Part shown: piece after piece, positions 1 to 5,719 of the stretch | How the letters are laid out: each line of letters starts with the position of its first letter | Numbering within the stretch: the first letter of the stretch is position 1 | Origin: an uncultured Sphingobium sp. | GTDB taxonomy: Bacteria > Pseudomonadota > Alphaproteobacteria > Sphingomonadales > Sphingomonadaceae | Assembly: GCA_913773715.1 (NCBI GenBank) | Contig: CAJYHD010000208.1 | Span: 1-5,719 of the forward strand | Reading direction: 5' to 3' | Length of the DNA stretch: 5,719 nucleotides | Translations under genes and position numbers: made by a program | The notes under the pieces: model-generated | The model's input: the letters and a program-made list of their open reading frames with translations, nothing else | Told to the model about the DNA's origin: nothing | Databases searched by the model: none

Positions 1-837
1 TCGAGCATGGAAAAGGCGTGGTCGCACGCGCCGTCGATGAGCAGTCGTAATTGCGTGCTGCTGTAGGCGGCGTCTTGCTGCGCCGACACCACGTCGGAGA
101 TATCCTCGCACGCGACGCCGCCGACGATCTCGTCGGACACATCGCGGAACGGTGCGGCGGAGAGCGACAGGTTGCGCATGCGCCCGTCGGCGGCACGCAT
201 GTCGATGCGGCAGCCGATCGTCGTCTCGCCATTCTGACAGGCGCGCACCAGTAGCCATTCGGCAGGCGGGACCTTCTCGCCGGTATGCGGCCAATAGCCT
301 TGGAAATGCCCGTAATCCGCGATAGAGCAGACGTCGGGAAAATGGCCGACGATCGCGACGTTCGCGGCATTGGTGCGCAGAAGACGCCTGTGGCGATCCG
401 CGACCACGACGCCCGTTGGCAGGGCGTCGAGCACCGCGGTGAGCATCGTCTCCTTGCGCCGCGCCGCTTCCTCGACGGAGCGAAACCGCGTCGTATCGGG
501 GATGCTGACGAGGAGAAGCGGCTCGTCGACGAGGCCGCCGAAGACGGTCTGCTGCGCGCTGATCCGTGCGTGGCGGTATTGTTGCTCCTCCGCGAAGTGC
601 GGCATGTAGACGATGAGGTCGAAATCCTTGACCGTCTCGCCGCGCATCGCGCGGAACAGGGGCCATTGCGCCTGTTCGATCCGCTGGCCCTGCAGATCGT
701 AGACAATCAGGCCCGCGCGAAACATTGCCATATGTTCCGTCGATTGCAGGCGCATCTCCGACAGTGCGCAGGCGTTGGCGTAAAGGAAGGTGCCATCGCG
801 CGCGTAGATCAGGATCGCGTCGTGAACGTCGTGGGCA
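1..837 (-). pseudogene. Truncated multi-PAS sensor protein (N-terminus lost, C-terminus outside the window)
   Basis: Read on the minus strand in codons starting at 836, this frame is open to base 1 and encodes about 279 residues of PAS-type sensor protein. A first PAS domain begins almost at once ('DAILIYARDGTFLYANA') and runs through 'PLFRAMRGETVKDFDLIV' to 'VDEPLLLVSIPDTTRF'. A helical linker ('SVEEAARRKETMLTAVLDALPTG') leads to a second PAS domain with 'EWLLVRACQNGE' and 'LSAAPFRDVSDEIVGG'. A further unit starts at 'LRLLIDGACDHAFSMLD' and runs out of the window. Tandem PAS units of this style usually precede a histidine kinase or a GGDEF/EAL output domain; the output is not visible here. 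Upstream, the frame reaches a TAA at 875-873 with no ATG, GTG or TTG before the PAS fold, and the first ATG (755-753) lies inside PAS 1. The gene therefore has no usable start and abuts, in another frame, the cut end of the GGDEF-EAL gene. PAS assignment is firm; the kinase suggestion is inference. Confidence 0.7.
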
Positions 838-2541
838 TTCGACGATCGAGCGGATGAGGCCCCCGTCGATTTTTATGAGATCGAAGCGGATATGCTTGAG
901 ATAGCCGATCGAGGCGAAGCCCGCGCCGAAATCGTCCAGCGCGACGCTCGCGCCCATAGCCTGGAGCTCGCCGATCGTGCGCCGGGCCGCCTCGACATCG
1001 CGCAGCAATGCGGTTTCGGTAATTTCAATGATCAGACGGTGTAGCGGGAAGCCGTGTCGTCGGCACGTTTGTGCGATCATCGCGCACAGCGGAGGGTTGA
1101 CCTCGCCGGCGGTCACATTGAACGACAAAGCGATGTGCGCCGGCCAGTGCGTCGCTTTGGAGAGCGCGCGCGCAAACAAATGTTCGGTGAAATGCGCCGC
1201 CACGCGCGCCCGGTCCGCGACCGCGAATAGTTCGTCCGGCGTCACAATGCCCAACTGAGGATGCCGCCAGCGCATCAGCGCCTCGAACGCGGCGATCTCT
1301 CCGCTCTGCGTTCTTATGATCGGCTGGAAGTGGACGTCTAGCGGCTCCATCGCCGAGGTATCCAGATAGGCGGTTTCGATGATGCGGCGGCGATCGCTCT
1401 GCAGTTGCAGCCCGCTATGGAAGAAATAGGGCTGCGCCCGTTTCAGCGCCTTGCTCTCATACAGCGCCAGATCGGCGCGGTGCATGAGTTCGATGGGATC
1501 GCCGGGCCATGTCTCCCCGGTCGAAATCCCGATCGACCCGCGCACGTGGATCACGTCCTCGCCGATCGCCACCGGGGCGTCGAACATGGCGGCGATCTGC
1601 TCCGCCGCCGCGGCAACCTCGGCCTCGTCGGCCGTGGCAAGCAGCACTGCAAATTCGTCACCGCCAAGGCGCGCGCACAATGCCGGGGTGGGAGCGTGCC
1701 GCGCCAGCCGGTCCGCCATCGCCCGCAGCAATACGTCGCCGGCGCCATGACCGAGCCGGTCGTTCACCGCCTTGAACCCGTCGAGGTCCATCATGACGAC
1801 CGTGGTGTCGAGCCGCTCGCCGGCGGGGCGTTGCGCCTCGCCCAGCCGGGCCAGGAAGGCGCGCCGGTTAGCCAGGCCGGTCAGCTGATCGTTGAACGCC
1901 AGATGCGCCACGTCGCGCTCTCGCTCGATCGTCGTCGCATGCGCGCGCACGATGTCAATGAATTGCTGGTGCTGCCGCCGCATCCAGCCGAACAGCAGGA
2001 TCGCGATGACCGACAGGTTCGCCGATGCAGCGATCAACAGGGGGTTGCGGGTGGCGAGCATCGCGATCACCATCGGCACCGTGCCCGACCAGATCACCGC
2101 ATAGGCGGCGCGAGGCAGCGACACCATGCAGGCGGCGCAGGCGATCGTCGACAGCGAGGCGAAAAAGGGGATGAAGGCGGACACCTCCGGGCTGCACCGA
2201 TGAAGCACCCATGCGCCCCATCCCGCCAGCGTCAGGCCGAACAGCAGCGAGGTCCGCACCGTCGAGGCGAACATCCGCCGCGCCTGCACCGTGCCCGAGT
2301 AGACGGTGTGACGCCATTTGTGGATGCGGGCCGCGCTGAAACAGGCGAGCAAGAGCGAGGGGACGTAGGTGACTGGCGTATAATTGTGCGTCGACGTGAT
2401 GAACGTCAGGAAGGTGACGTTGATCAATAGGATGAGATGCAGGCTTGGCACCTGATGGCGCAGCGCTCGAAACTGCGCGGCGACGAGCATCTCGTCCAGC
2501 GCCGCGTGGGACGCGCTCGCCTGGACTGGCTGTGCGATCAT
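838..2541 (-). CDS. Membrane-anchored GGDEF-EAL cyclic-di-GMP protein, EAL domain truncated
   Basis: The ATG at 2541-2539 is the only candidate start after an in-frame TGA upstream; no strong Shine-Dalgarno is visible. The protein begins with about six membrane segments (roughly residues 33-50, 58-72, 97-113, 120-141, 148-164, 168-187). A GGDEF domain follows from 'HLAFNDQLTGLANRRAF' (213-229), with 'DLDGFKAVND' (252-261) and an intact GGDEF motif at 293-297. The RxxD inhibitory site expected just before GGDEF is absent. The EAL domain carries EAL at 420-422, N475, E506, DDFGAG at 536-541 and K557. These motifs predict a diguanylate cyclase plus a c-di-GMP phosphodiesterase in the inner membrane. 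Recognisable EAL sequence stops near residue 567, about 10 residues after K557. The later catalytic Glu and Gln and roughly 75 residues are missing, so phosphodiesterase activity is unlikely. The same frame stays open to base 1, but there it reads arginine-rich nonsense across the PAS fragment, so a real product would carry a junk tail. Confidence 0.85.
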
Positions 2542-2865
2542 GGTAAATTCGTCCGACCGTCGTTCGACGGCAGAGGGTGTCCGCGAAAGCCGCCCATACC
2601 AAAACGCAAATCCGCCAGAAAATCAGGTGTTACTGGGGATGTTGCTCGGGTGGGCATGACGTCCGGGATAGCGTCAAAAACGTAAATATCAGCCTTCGAG
2701 GCGACACGATAGTTTCGCTAACTGGTCAACCGTCTCGCCGGCAGATACACCGCAGCAGAACGTTGCAACTATGGGCTAATTTGGTCGGTATCAGCCGCAA
2801 GGTTCCCTCGGGATGCCATGGCGCTGGCCGTCTCGCTAGCCGTTCATTTTTGCAAAGCCTAAAGA
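2542..2865. other. Intergenic region without a convincing gene
   Basis: These 324 bases separate the starts of the GGDEF-EAL gene and the end of the OsmC gene, both on the minus strand. No reading frame here looks protein-like. On the minus strand TTGACC (2729-2724) could serve as a -35 element, and it adjoins a short dyad AGTT-tcgct-AACT (2711-2723), but no good -10 box follows at 16-18 bp. No GC-rich stem followed by a T run is seen after the OsmC stop codon, so I call no terminator. If the GGDEF-EAL gene has its own promoter, it should lie here. Confidence 0.5.
2557..2570. promoter_or_regulatory. Perfect 6-bp inverted repeat upstream of the GGDEF-EAL start
   Basis: CCGTCG and CGACGG flank a 2-base centre, ending 15 bases upstream of the ATG at 2541. 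In the minus-strand transcript this would be a compact hairpin just upstream of the place where a ribosome binding site would sit, and no clear Shine-Dalgarno is present there. It could be a protein-binding dyad or a translation-modulating hairpin. In DNA of this GC content a repeat this short can also arise by chance. Confidence 0.25.
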
Positions 2866-3267
2866 TCAGTCGTCCCATTCAAATACCATGGGGGCGTCGA
2901 TACCCAGCGCCTTGTGAACCGGACAGGCGTGCGCAGCGGCCTCCAATCTTCGACGCTGGCTCGCGTCGAAGTCGCCTGGGATTCTGACGACGACCGACAG
3001 GTGCGTGAAGCGGCGGGGCGCGTTGGCCATTTCCTTGGTGATCGTTGCAGTGGCTCCGGGGATGTCAATATTCATCGACCGGGCGGCAACGCCCATGATG
3101 CCAAGGATGCAGCCGCCTAGCGATACTCCAAGGAGATCGCTTGCCGAAAACCCTTCTTCCAGACCGCCCAGCTCCTTGGGCGCGTCCATGACGATAACGC
3201 TACCTGAGTTACCATGCTGAGCTTGCGATCGCAGATTGCCTTCGTACGATACAACGGTGTTGCTCAC
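2866..3267 (-). CDS. OsmC-family peroxiredoxin-like protein
   Basis: This is a complete 133-residue protein starting at GTG (3267-3265) and ending at TGA (2868-2866). It matches the OsmC/Ohr fold in length and in its two conserved cysteines: Cys53 in 'SDLLGVSLGGCILG', at the head of the long central helix, and Cys115 in 'AAAHACPVHKALG'. In this family the pair forms the thiol centre that reduces organic or fatty-acid hydroperoxides in the cytoplasm, usually recharged by dihydrolipoyl or similar reductants. The sequence between the cysteines ('RFTHLSVVVRIPGDF') matches the usual strands. The start is supported by AAGGA nine bases upstream; a nearby ATG at 3277-3275 is out of frame. The C-terminus ('VFEWDD') is normal. 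It stands alone, divergent from the receptor gene. It could belong to the broader OsmC/YhfA-like branch rather than classical Ohr or OsmC, so I give no gene symbol. Confidence 0.93.
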   Translation of the reverse strand: MSNTVVSYEGNLRSQAQHGNSGSVIVMDAPKELGGLEEGFSASDLLGVSLGGCILGIMGVAARSMNIDIPGATATITKEMANAPRRFTHLSVVVRIPGDFDASQRRRLEAAAHACPVHKALGIDAPMVFEWDD

Positions 3268-3276
3268 TGGTCCGCA

Positions 3277-3281
3277 TCCTT
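3277..3281 (-). promoter_or_regulatory. Ribosome binding site of the OsmC gene
   Basis: AAGGA on the minus strand lies nine bases upstream of the GTG at 3267-3265. It decides the start, because no in-frame ATG exists at the conserved N-terminus and the overlapping ATG at 3277-3275 is in another frame. Confidence 0.6.
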
Positions 3282-3382
3282 GATTTTGTTCGACTTGCCA
3301 CCCCTCTGGTCGGCGTGTTCCCGATTACCTCGCAGAGCGTCGATAACCATGCATCGCGCGGCCTCTATCTGATCTGGCGATC

Positions 3383-3411
3383 ACGATAGCGTGGAGCCCG
3401 ATTATCGACAA
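3383..3411 (-). promoter_or_regulatory. Candidate promoter for the OsmC gene
   Basis: On the minus strand TTGTCG (3411-3406) and TATCGT (3388-3383) are separated by exactly 17 bases. Each matches the housekeeping -35 and -10 consensus at four of six positions. The leader to the GTG start would be a little over 100 bases. There is no independent support, and the -35 side lies close to the dyad at 3424-3480. Confidence 0.25.
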
Positions 3412-3423
3412 ACGACCGGCCAA

Positions 3424-3480
3424 CGAGACGCCCCGCGCCGTTTCATTTGGGATCCCAATGAGAATGCCCCGGCTGTCTCG
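3424..3480. repeat. Nested imperfect inverted repeat around a 12-bp palindrome
   Basis: A perfect 12-base palindrome TTGGGATCCCAA (3447-3458) sits at the centre of a wider pair of arms, CGAGAC (3424-3429) and GTCTCG (3475-3480). The two centres differ by only half a base. Immediately after it, CGACC (3479-3483) pairs with GGTCG (3502-3506), and inside that CCTTC (3486-3490) pairs with GAAGG (3499-3503). The block could be a structured intergenic repeat or a binding site for a dimeric regulator between the divergent genes. No second copy occurs in this window, so the repeat-family idea is inference. Confidence 0.35.
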
Positions 3481-3640
3481 ACCGCCCTTCTCAAGTTGGA
3501 AGGTCGGAAGGTGATGCCGGAATCGCGAGTTACAACGTGCGCGGGTTGATGGGTCTGGTTGCCAAAAAACCGTAGTTTTAGACGGCGCCTCTCCGTGCCG
3601 CTTGCGCAATGATATACCATAACATATGTGTCTGACGCTC

Positions 3641-3649
3641 GGGGGAGAG
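3641..3649 (+). promoter_or_regulatory. Ribosome binding site of the TonB receptor
   Basis: The purine run GGGGGAGAG contains GGAG at 3644-3647, seven bases before the TTG at 3655. It decides the start: from that TTG the protein begins with a clean signal peptide. An in-frame GTG at 3628 would place 'SDARGREA' in front and has no comparable ribosome binding site. Confidence 0.65.
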
Positions 3650-3654
3650 AAGCG

Positions 3655-5719
3655 TTGACGAGAAGGTCTGTTGCGGTGGCGGTCGGTGCTGCCTTGGCGA
3701 TGCTGCCCGGAGCTGTGCTGGCGCAGACCTCAGACGACCAGACGACGAAATCGAATGACATCGTCGTGACCGCGACGCGTACCGAGAAGTCGCTGATCGA
3801 CGTACCTGCGGCGATCACCGTGGTCGACAACGACGACCTGCGTCGACGCGGTCTGACGATCGGAAGCGATGAGTTTCGCGGCATCCCCGGAATCTTCTTT
3901 CGTCGTACCGACGGGGATGCCGAGGATGCATTGCAATTCTCCTTTCGCGGGGTGACCGGCAGCGCCGGCGGGGATACCTTCCTCGCGCTTATCGATGGCA
4001 TACCGTTCGTCGGTCCGGATGAGCAGGTGTTGCTCAACCAGCTGCCCTACGGGGCGATCAGCCGTGCCGAAGTCGTACGTGGACCGGTATCCGCGCTGTA
4101 TGGGCGCGGGGCAACCGCCGGCGCGGTCAATTACATCACGCGCAGCACGGGTGTAGACAGCACGACCGCTTCGCTGACGGCAGGGACGTACGACTATTTC
4201 CGCGGGGAAGCGACCCTCGAGCGGAAGATGTTCGGCGATGGGGGTGGGATGCTCCTCTCCGGCTTCCACGAAGATGACGGCGGCTGGCGGAAAAACTCTC
4301 GTCGGAAGGTGCTGAACCTGTTCGGCAAGGTGGTCGTGCCGATCGGCGCGGACACCACGCTGACCGCCTATGGCAACTATTTCGATCGACAGGTCGAGGT
4401 GCCGAGCAACATTCCCCTGCTTGGCGACGGGACCCGTGTCGCCGTTGCAGGCGGTCGTCGCGGCTACATCGGTTACCTGCCCAACGACCTGGATACCAAG
4501 GGCGGGATCGGCGCTCTGAGGCTGAGGCATAGCTTCGGAAGCAATGTGGAGCTGGTGCTGACCGGGCAGCATCGTCGCTTCGACCGGAGCAACAGCTTCA
4601 ATCTGTACCTCAGTGGCAGCGTCGATCCGCAGGCCAAGACCTACGCGGTCAACGGCTTTGCGCGGCAGGACGAAAGCAGCGTCTGGATCGGCGATGCGCA
4701 GCTGACGGCACGCCTGGGCGCCCACACGATCGTGGCCGGTGGCAACGTCGAGCGTGCCCGGATGGACGAACGCGACTTCTGGTCCGGCGACTATGGCTTC
4801 ACGCCGCGGTGCGGGTTCCGCTTCTTTCAGATCGACATCAATTACGCGACCGGCGCCGTGTTGAACGCCGATGCACCGTGTTTCCAGCGCCATTTCCTGC
4901 TTACCGACGGGACGGTGCGAAACCGGTTCTGGGGGGCCTATCTTCAGGACGAATGGGCCGCGACGGACCGGCTGACCGTGACCCTCGGCCTGCGCTATGA
5001 CGACTTCCGCCGGCGCGCGGTCTTCCGTCCCATCGAAGCGGCCTTCAATCCGGGAGGGCGCCTGTCGGCGTCGGAGAACGCCTTTTCGCCCAAGGCGAGC
5101 GTCGCCTATCGACTGGGTGAGCGCGACGACGGAACACGAGGCACGGTTTATGCCTCCTACGGGCGGGGTTTCAGCTCCAACTTCGGACCGCTCTTCTACT
5201 TCGATCCGGCTTTATATCAGCTCGATCTCAAGCCAATGACGATCGACAGCTACGAGGTCGGTTACAAGGGCAGGATGGGCTCCGGTATCCTCGCCTGGGA
5301 AGCTGCACTGTTCCGCTACGATCAGCGCAACCGGCTCCTCACCACCACGAACCCCGACGCGAATGGTCCATCGACCCTCCTGACGACCGGGCAACGCTAC
5401 CGTAGCCAGGGGCTGGAGCTTTCCGCCGTCGTGCGGCCGGATCGCGGCACCAGCATTTCGGCCAATTACTCTTATGTGCATGCCGTATGGCGGGAATATC
5501 GGGTGCCCGGTGCGACCAGTGAGGTCGACCTGACGGGTAATCGTCCGGCCGGTGTCCCGACCCACATTTTTCGTGGCTGGATGGTCGCGCCGACCTCTAC
5601 GTCTATGGCGATTACCCGATCACCGGTGACAATCGCGTCGCGAATGGCGGCTACGCACTGCTCAATCTTAGCGCGACGATCACCTTGCCGACGCGGATGC
5701 CGCTGGCACTCGATCTGGC
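3655..5719 (+). CDS. TonB-dependent outer-membrane receptor, frameshifted near its C-terminus and cut by the window end
   Basis: From a TTG start the protein has a typical signal peptide: 'TRRS', a hydrophobic core, then 'GAVLA' at 19-23 with likely cleavage before Q24. A TonB box 'DIVVTATR' (35-42) follows. The plug domain contains 'ALYGRGATAGAVNYITR' (from residue 147). The barrel has repeated aromatic strand ends ('FWGAYLQDEWAATDRLTVTLGLRYDDF', 'SPKASVAYRLG', 'YASYGRGFSSNFGPLF', 'DSYEVGYKGRM', 'RSQGLELSAVV', 'ISANYSYVHAVWREY'). Such receptors import iron chelates, vitamins or other scarce compounds with energy from TonB-ExbBD; the ligand cannot be read here. Cys386 and Cys409 lie in one presumed surface loop and could form a disulfide. 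The first frame is good to about residue 639 (5571). After that the genuine barrel ('DLYVYGDYPITGDNRVANGGYALLNLSATI') is in a different frame, so the gene is broken or has a base error. The final strands lie outside the window. Confidence 0.9.
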   Translation, partial: MTRRSVAVAVGAALAMLPGAVLAQTSDDQTTKSNDIVVTATRTEKSLIDVPAAITVVDNDDLRRRGLTIGSDEFRGIPGIFFRRTDGDAEDALQFSFRGVTGSAGGDTFLALIDGIPFVGPDEQVLLNQLPYGAISRAEVVRGPVSALYGRGATAGAVNYITRSTGVDSTTASLTAGTYDYFRGEATLERKMFGDGGGMLLSGFHEDDGGWRKNSRRKVLNLFGKVVVPIGADTTLTAYGNYFDRQVEVPSNIPLLGDGTRVAVAGGRRGYIGYLPNDLDTKGGIGALRLRHSFGSNVELVLTGQHRRFDRSNSFNLYLSGSVDPQAKTYAVNGFARQDESSVWIGDAQLTARLGAHTIVAGGNVERARMDERDFWSGDYGFTPRCGFRFFQIDINYATGAVLNADAPCFQRHFLLTDGTVRNRFWGAYLQDEWAATDRLTVTLGLRYDDFRRRAVFRPIEAAFNPGGRLSASENAFSPKASVAYRLGERDDGTRGTVYASYGRGFSSNFGPLFYFDPALYQLDLKPMTIDSYEVGYKGRMGSGILAWEAALFRYDQRNRLLTTTNPDANGPSTLLTTGQRYRSQGLELSAVVRPDRGTSISANYSYVHAVWREYRVPGATSEVDLTGNRPAGVPTHIFRGWMVAPTSTSMAITRSPVTIASRMAATHCSILARRSPCRRGCRWHSIW
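5567..5571 (+). other. Frameshift point in the receptor gene at a T5 tract
   Basis: Before this tract the receptor reads 'GNRPAGVPTHIF' in the starting frame. After it the barrel continues as 'WLDGRADLYVYGDY' in the frame with codons at 5574, 5577 and so on. One extra T here would join the two as '…THIFSWLDGR…'. The starting frame instead gives 'RGWMVAPTSTSMAITRSPV', which is not barrel-like, up to the window end. A slightly larger deletion at the same place is also possible. Confidence 0.75.

Larger units (their letters stand above)
3268..3654. other. Divergent intergenic region between OsmC and the TonB receptor
   Basis: These 387 bases hold the control sequences of two divergent genes. 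A 94-codon TTG-start frame (3609-3325, minus) and a second overlapping open frame cross it, but neither resembles a known family and I do not call them genes. Visible structures are the candidate OsmC promoter, a nested dyad at 3424-3480, smaller stems at 3479-3506, and an AT-rich stem AAAAC-CGTA-GTTTT at 3566-3579. A weak plus-strand promoter candidate is TTGCGC (3602-3607), 17 bases, then TATGTG (3625-3630), which would give a leader of about 20 bases for the receptor. I recognise no Fur-type box. Confidence 0.5.

Noticed and set aside
285..857. Plus-strand open frame of 190 codons
   Set aside because: It is antisense to the PAS fragment, which carries clear PAS motifs on the minus strand.
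1405..2430. Long plus-strand open frame of 341 codons
   Set aside because: It lies antisense to the well-supported GGDEF-EAL gene. Its translation is rich in Arg, His and Gln with no recognisable domain, a usual by-product of high-GC codon use on the other strand.
1955..2602. Minus-strand 215-codon frame overlapping the GGDEF-EAL N-terminus
   Set aside because: It is in a different frame from the membrane and GGDEF domains and reads as Arg/His-rich sequence without membrane segments.
2730..2836. Direct repeat of CCGTCTCGC at 2730-2738 and 2828-2836
   Set aside because: Nine bases of GC-rich sequence with no further similarity around either copy is within chance expectation.
2577..2987. Plus-strand 136-codon frame running from the intergenic region into the OsmC gene
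   Set aside because: Its end is antisense to the OsmC C-terminus and its sequence shows no domain or convincing start.
3325..3609. Minus-strand 94-codon frame in the divergent intergenic region
   Set aside because: It has a TTG start with no good ribosome binding site and no known family, and an overlapping frame is equally open. It is more likely intergenic or repeat sequence than a gene.
3730..4893. Minus-strand open frame of 387 codons
   Set aside because: It is antisense to the receptor, whose signal peptide, TonB box and plug motifs are unmistakable. The antisense product shows no family features.

Overview
The window is high-GC DNA that looks alphaproteobacterial, most likely from a sphingomonad (Sphingomonas or a relative). 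I infer this from base composition, from the style of the TonB-dependent receptor, and from the 'QFRALRHQVP' lead-in to a membrane-anchored GGDEF/EAL protein. No rRNA, tRNA, CRISPR array, insertion sequence or phage gene is visible. The two largest genes both run off the window and both are damaged or interrupted.

Layout. Positions 1-837 (minus strand) hold an N-terminally truncated multi-PAS sensor protein that leaves the window at base 1. Positions 838-2541 (minus) hold a six-helix GGDEF-EAL protein whose EAL domain stops abruptly about 10 residues after its 'IKID' lysine. The two pieces abut near 838-848 in different reading frames. The PAS piece has no start codon and the EAL piece has no proper end, so this looks like a deletion scar or an assembly misjoin. 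Positions 2542-2865 are non-coding, with a perfect 6-bp inverted repeat just upstream of the GGDEF start. Positions 2866-3267 (minus) encode a complete OsmC-family protein with a GTG start. Positions 3268-3654 are a divergent intergenic region containing a nested dyad. From 3655 (plus, TTG start with a strong ribosome binding site) to the window end lies a TonB-dependent outer-membrane receptor. Its frame is broken at a T5 tract at 5567-5571 and its C-terminus lies outside.

How the genes relate. They do not form one operon or an evident new system. The PAS and GGDEF/EAL pieces are sensory and cyclic-di-GMP signalling parts. OsmC is a thiol peroxidase for organic hydroperoxides. The receptor imports an unidentified ligand across the outer membrane. 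OsmC and the receptor are divergent across about 390 bp and could share regulation, but nothing in the sequence proves it. The points most worth checking are the EAL/PAS junction, the receptor frameshift and the structured element at 3424-3506.
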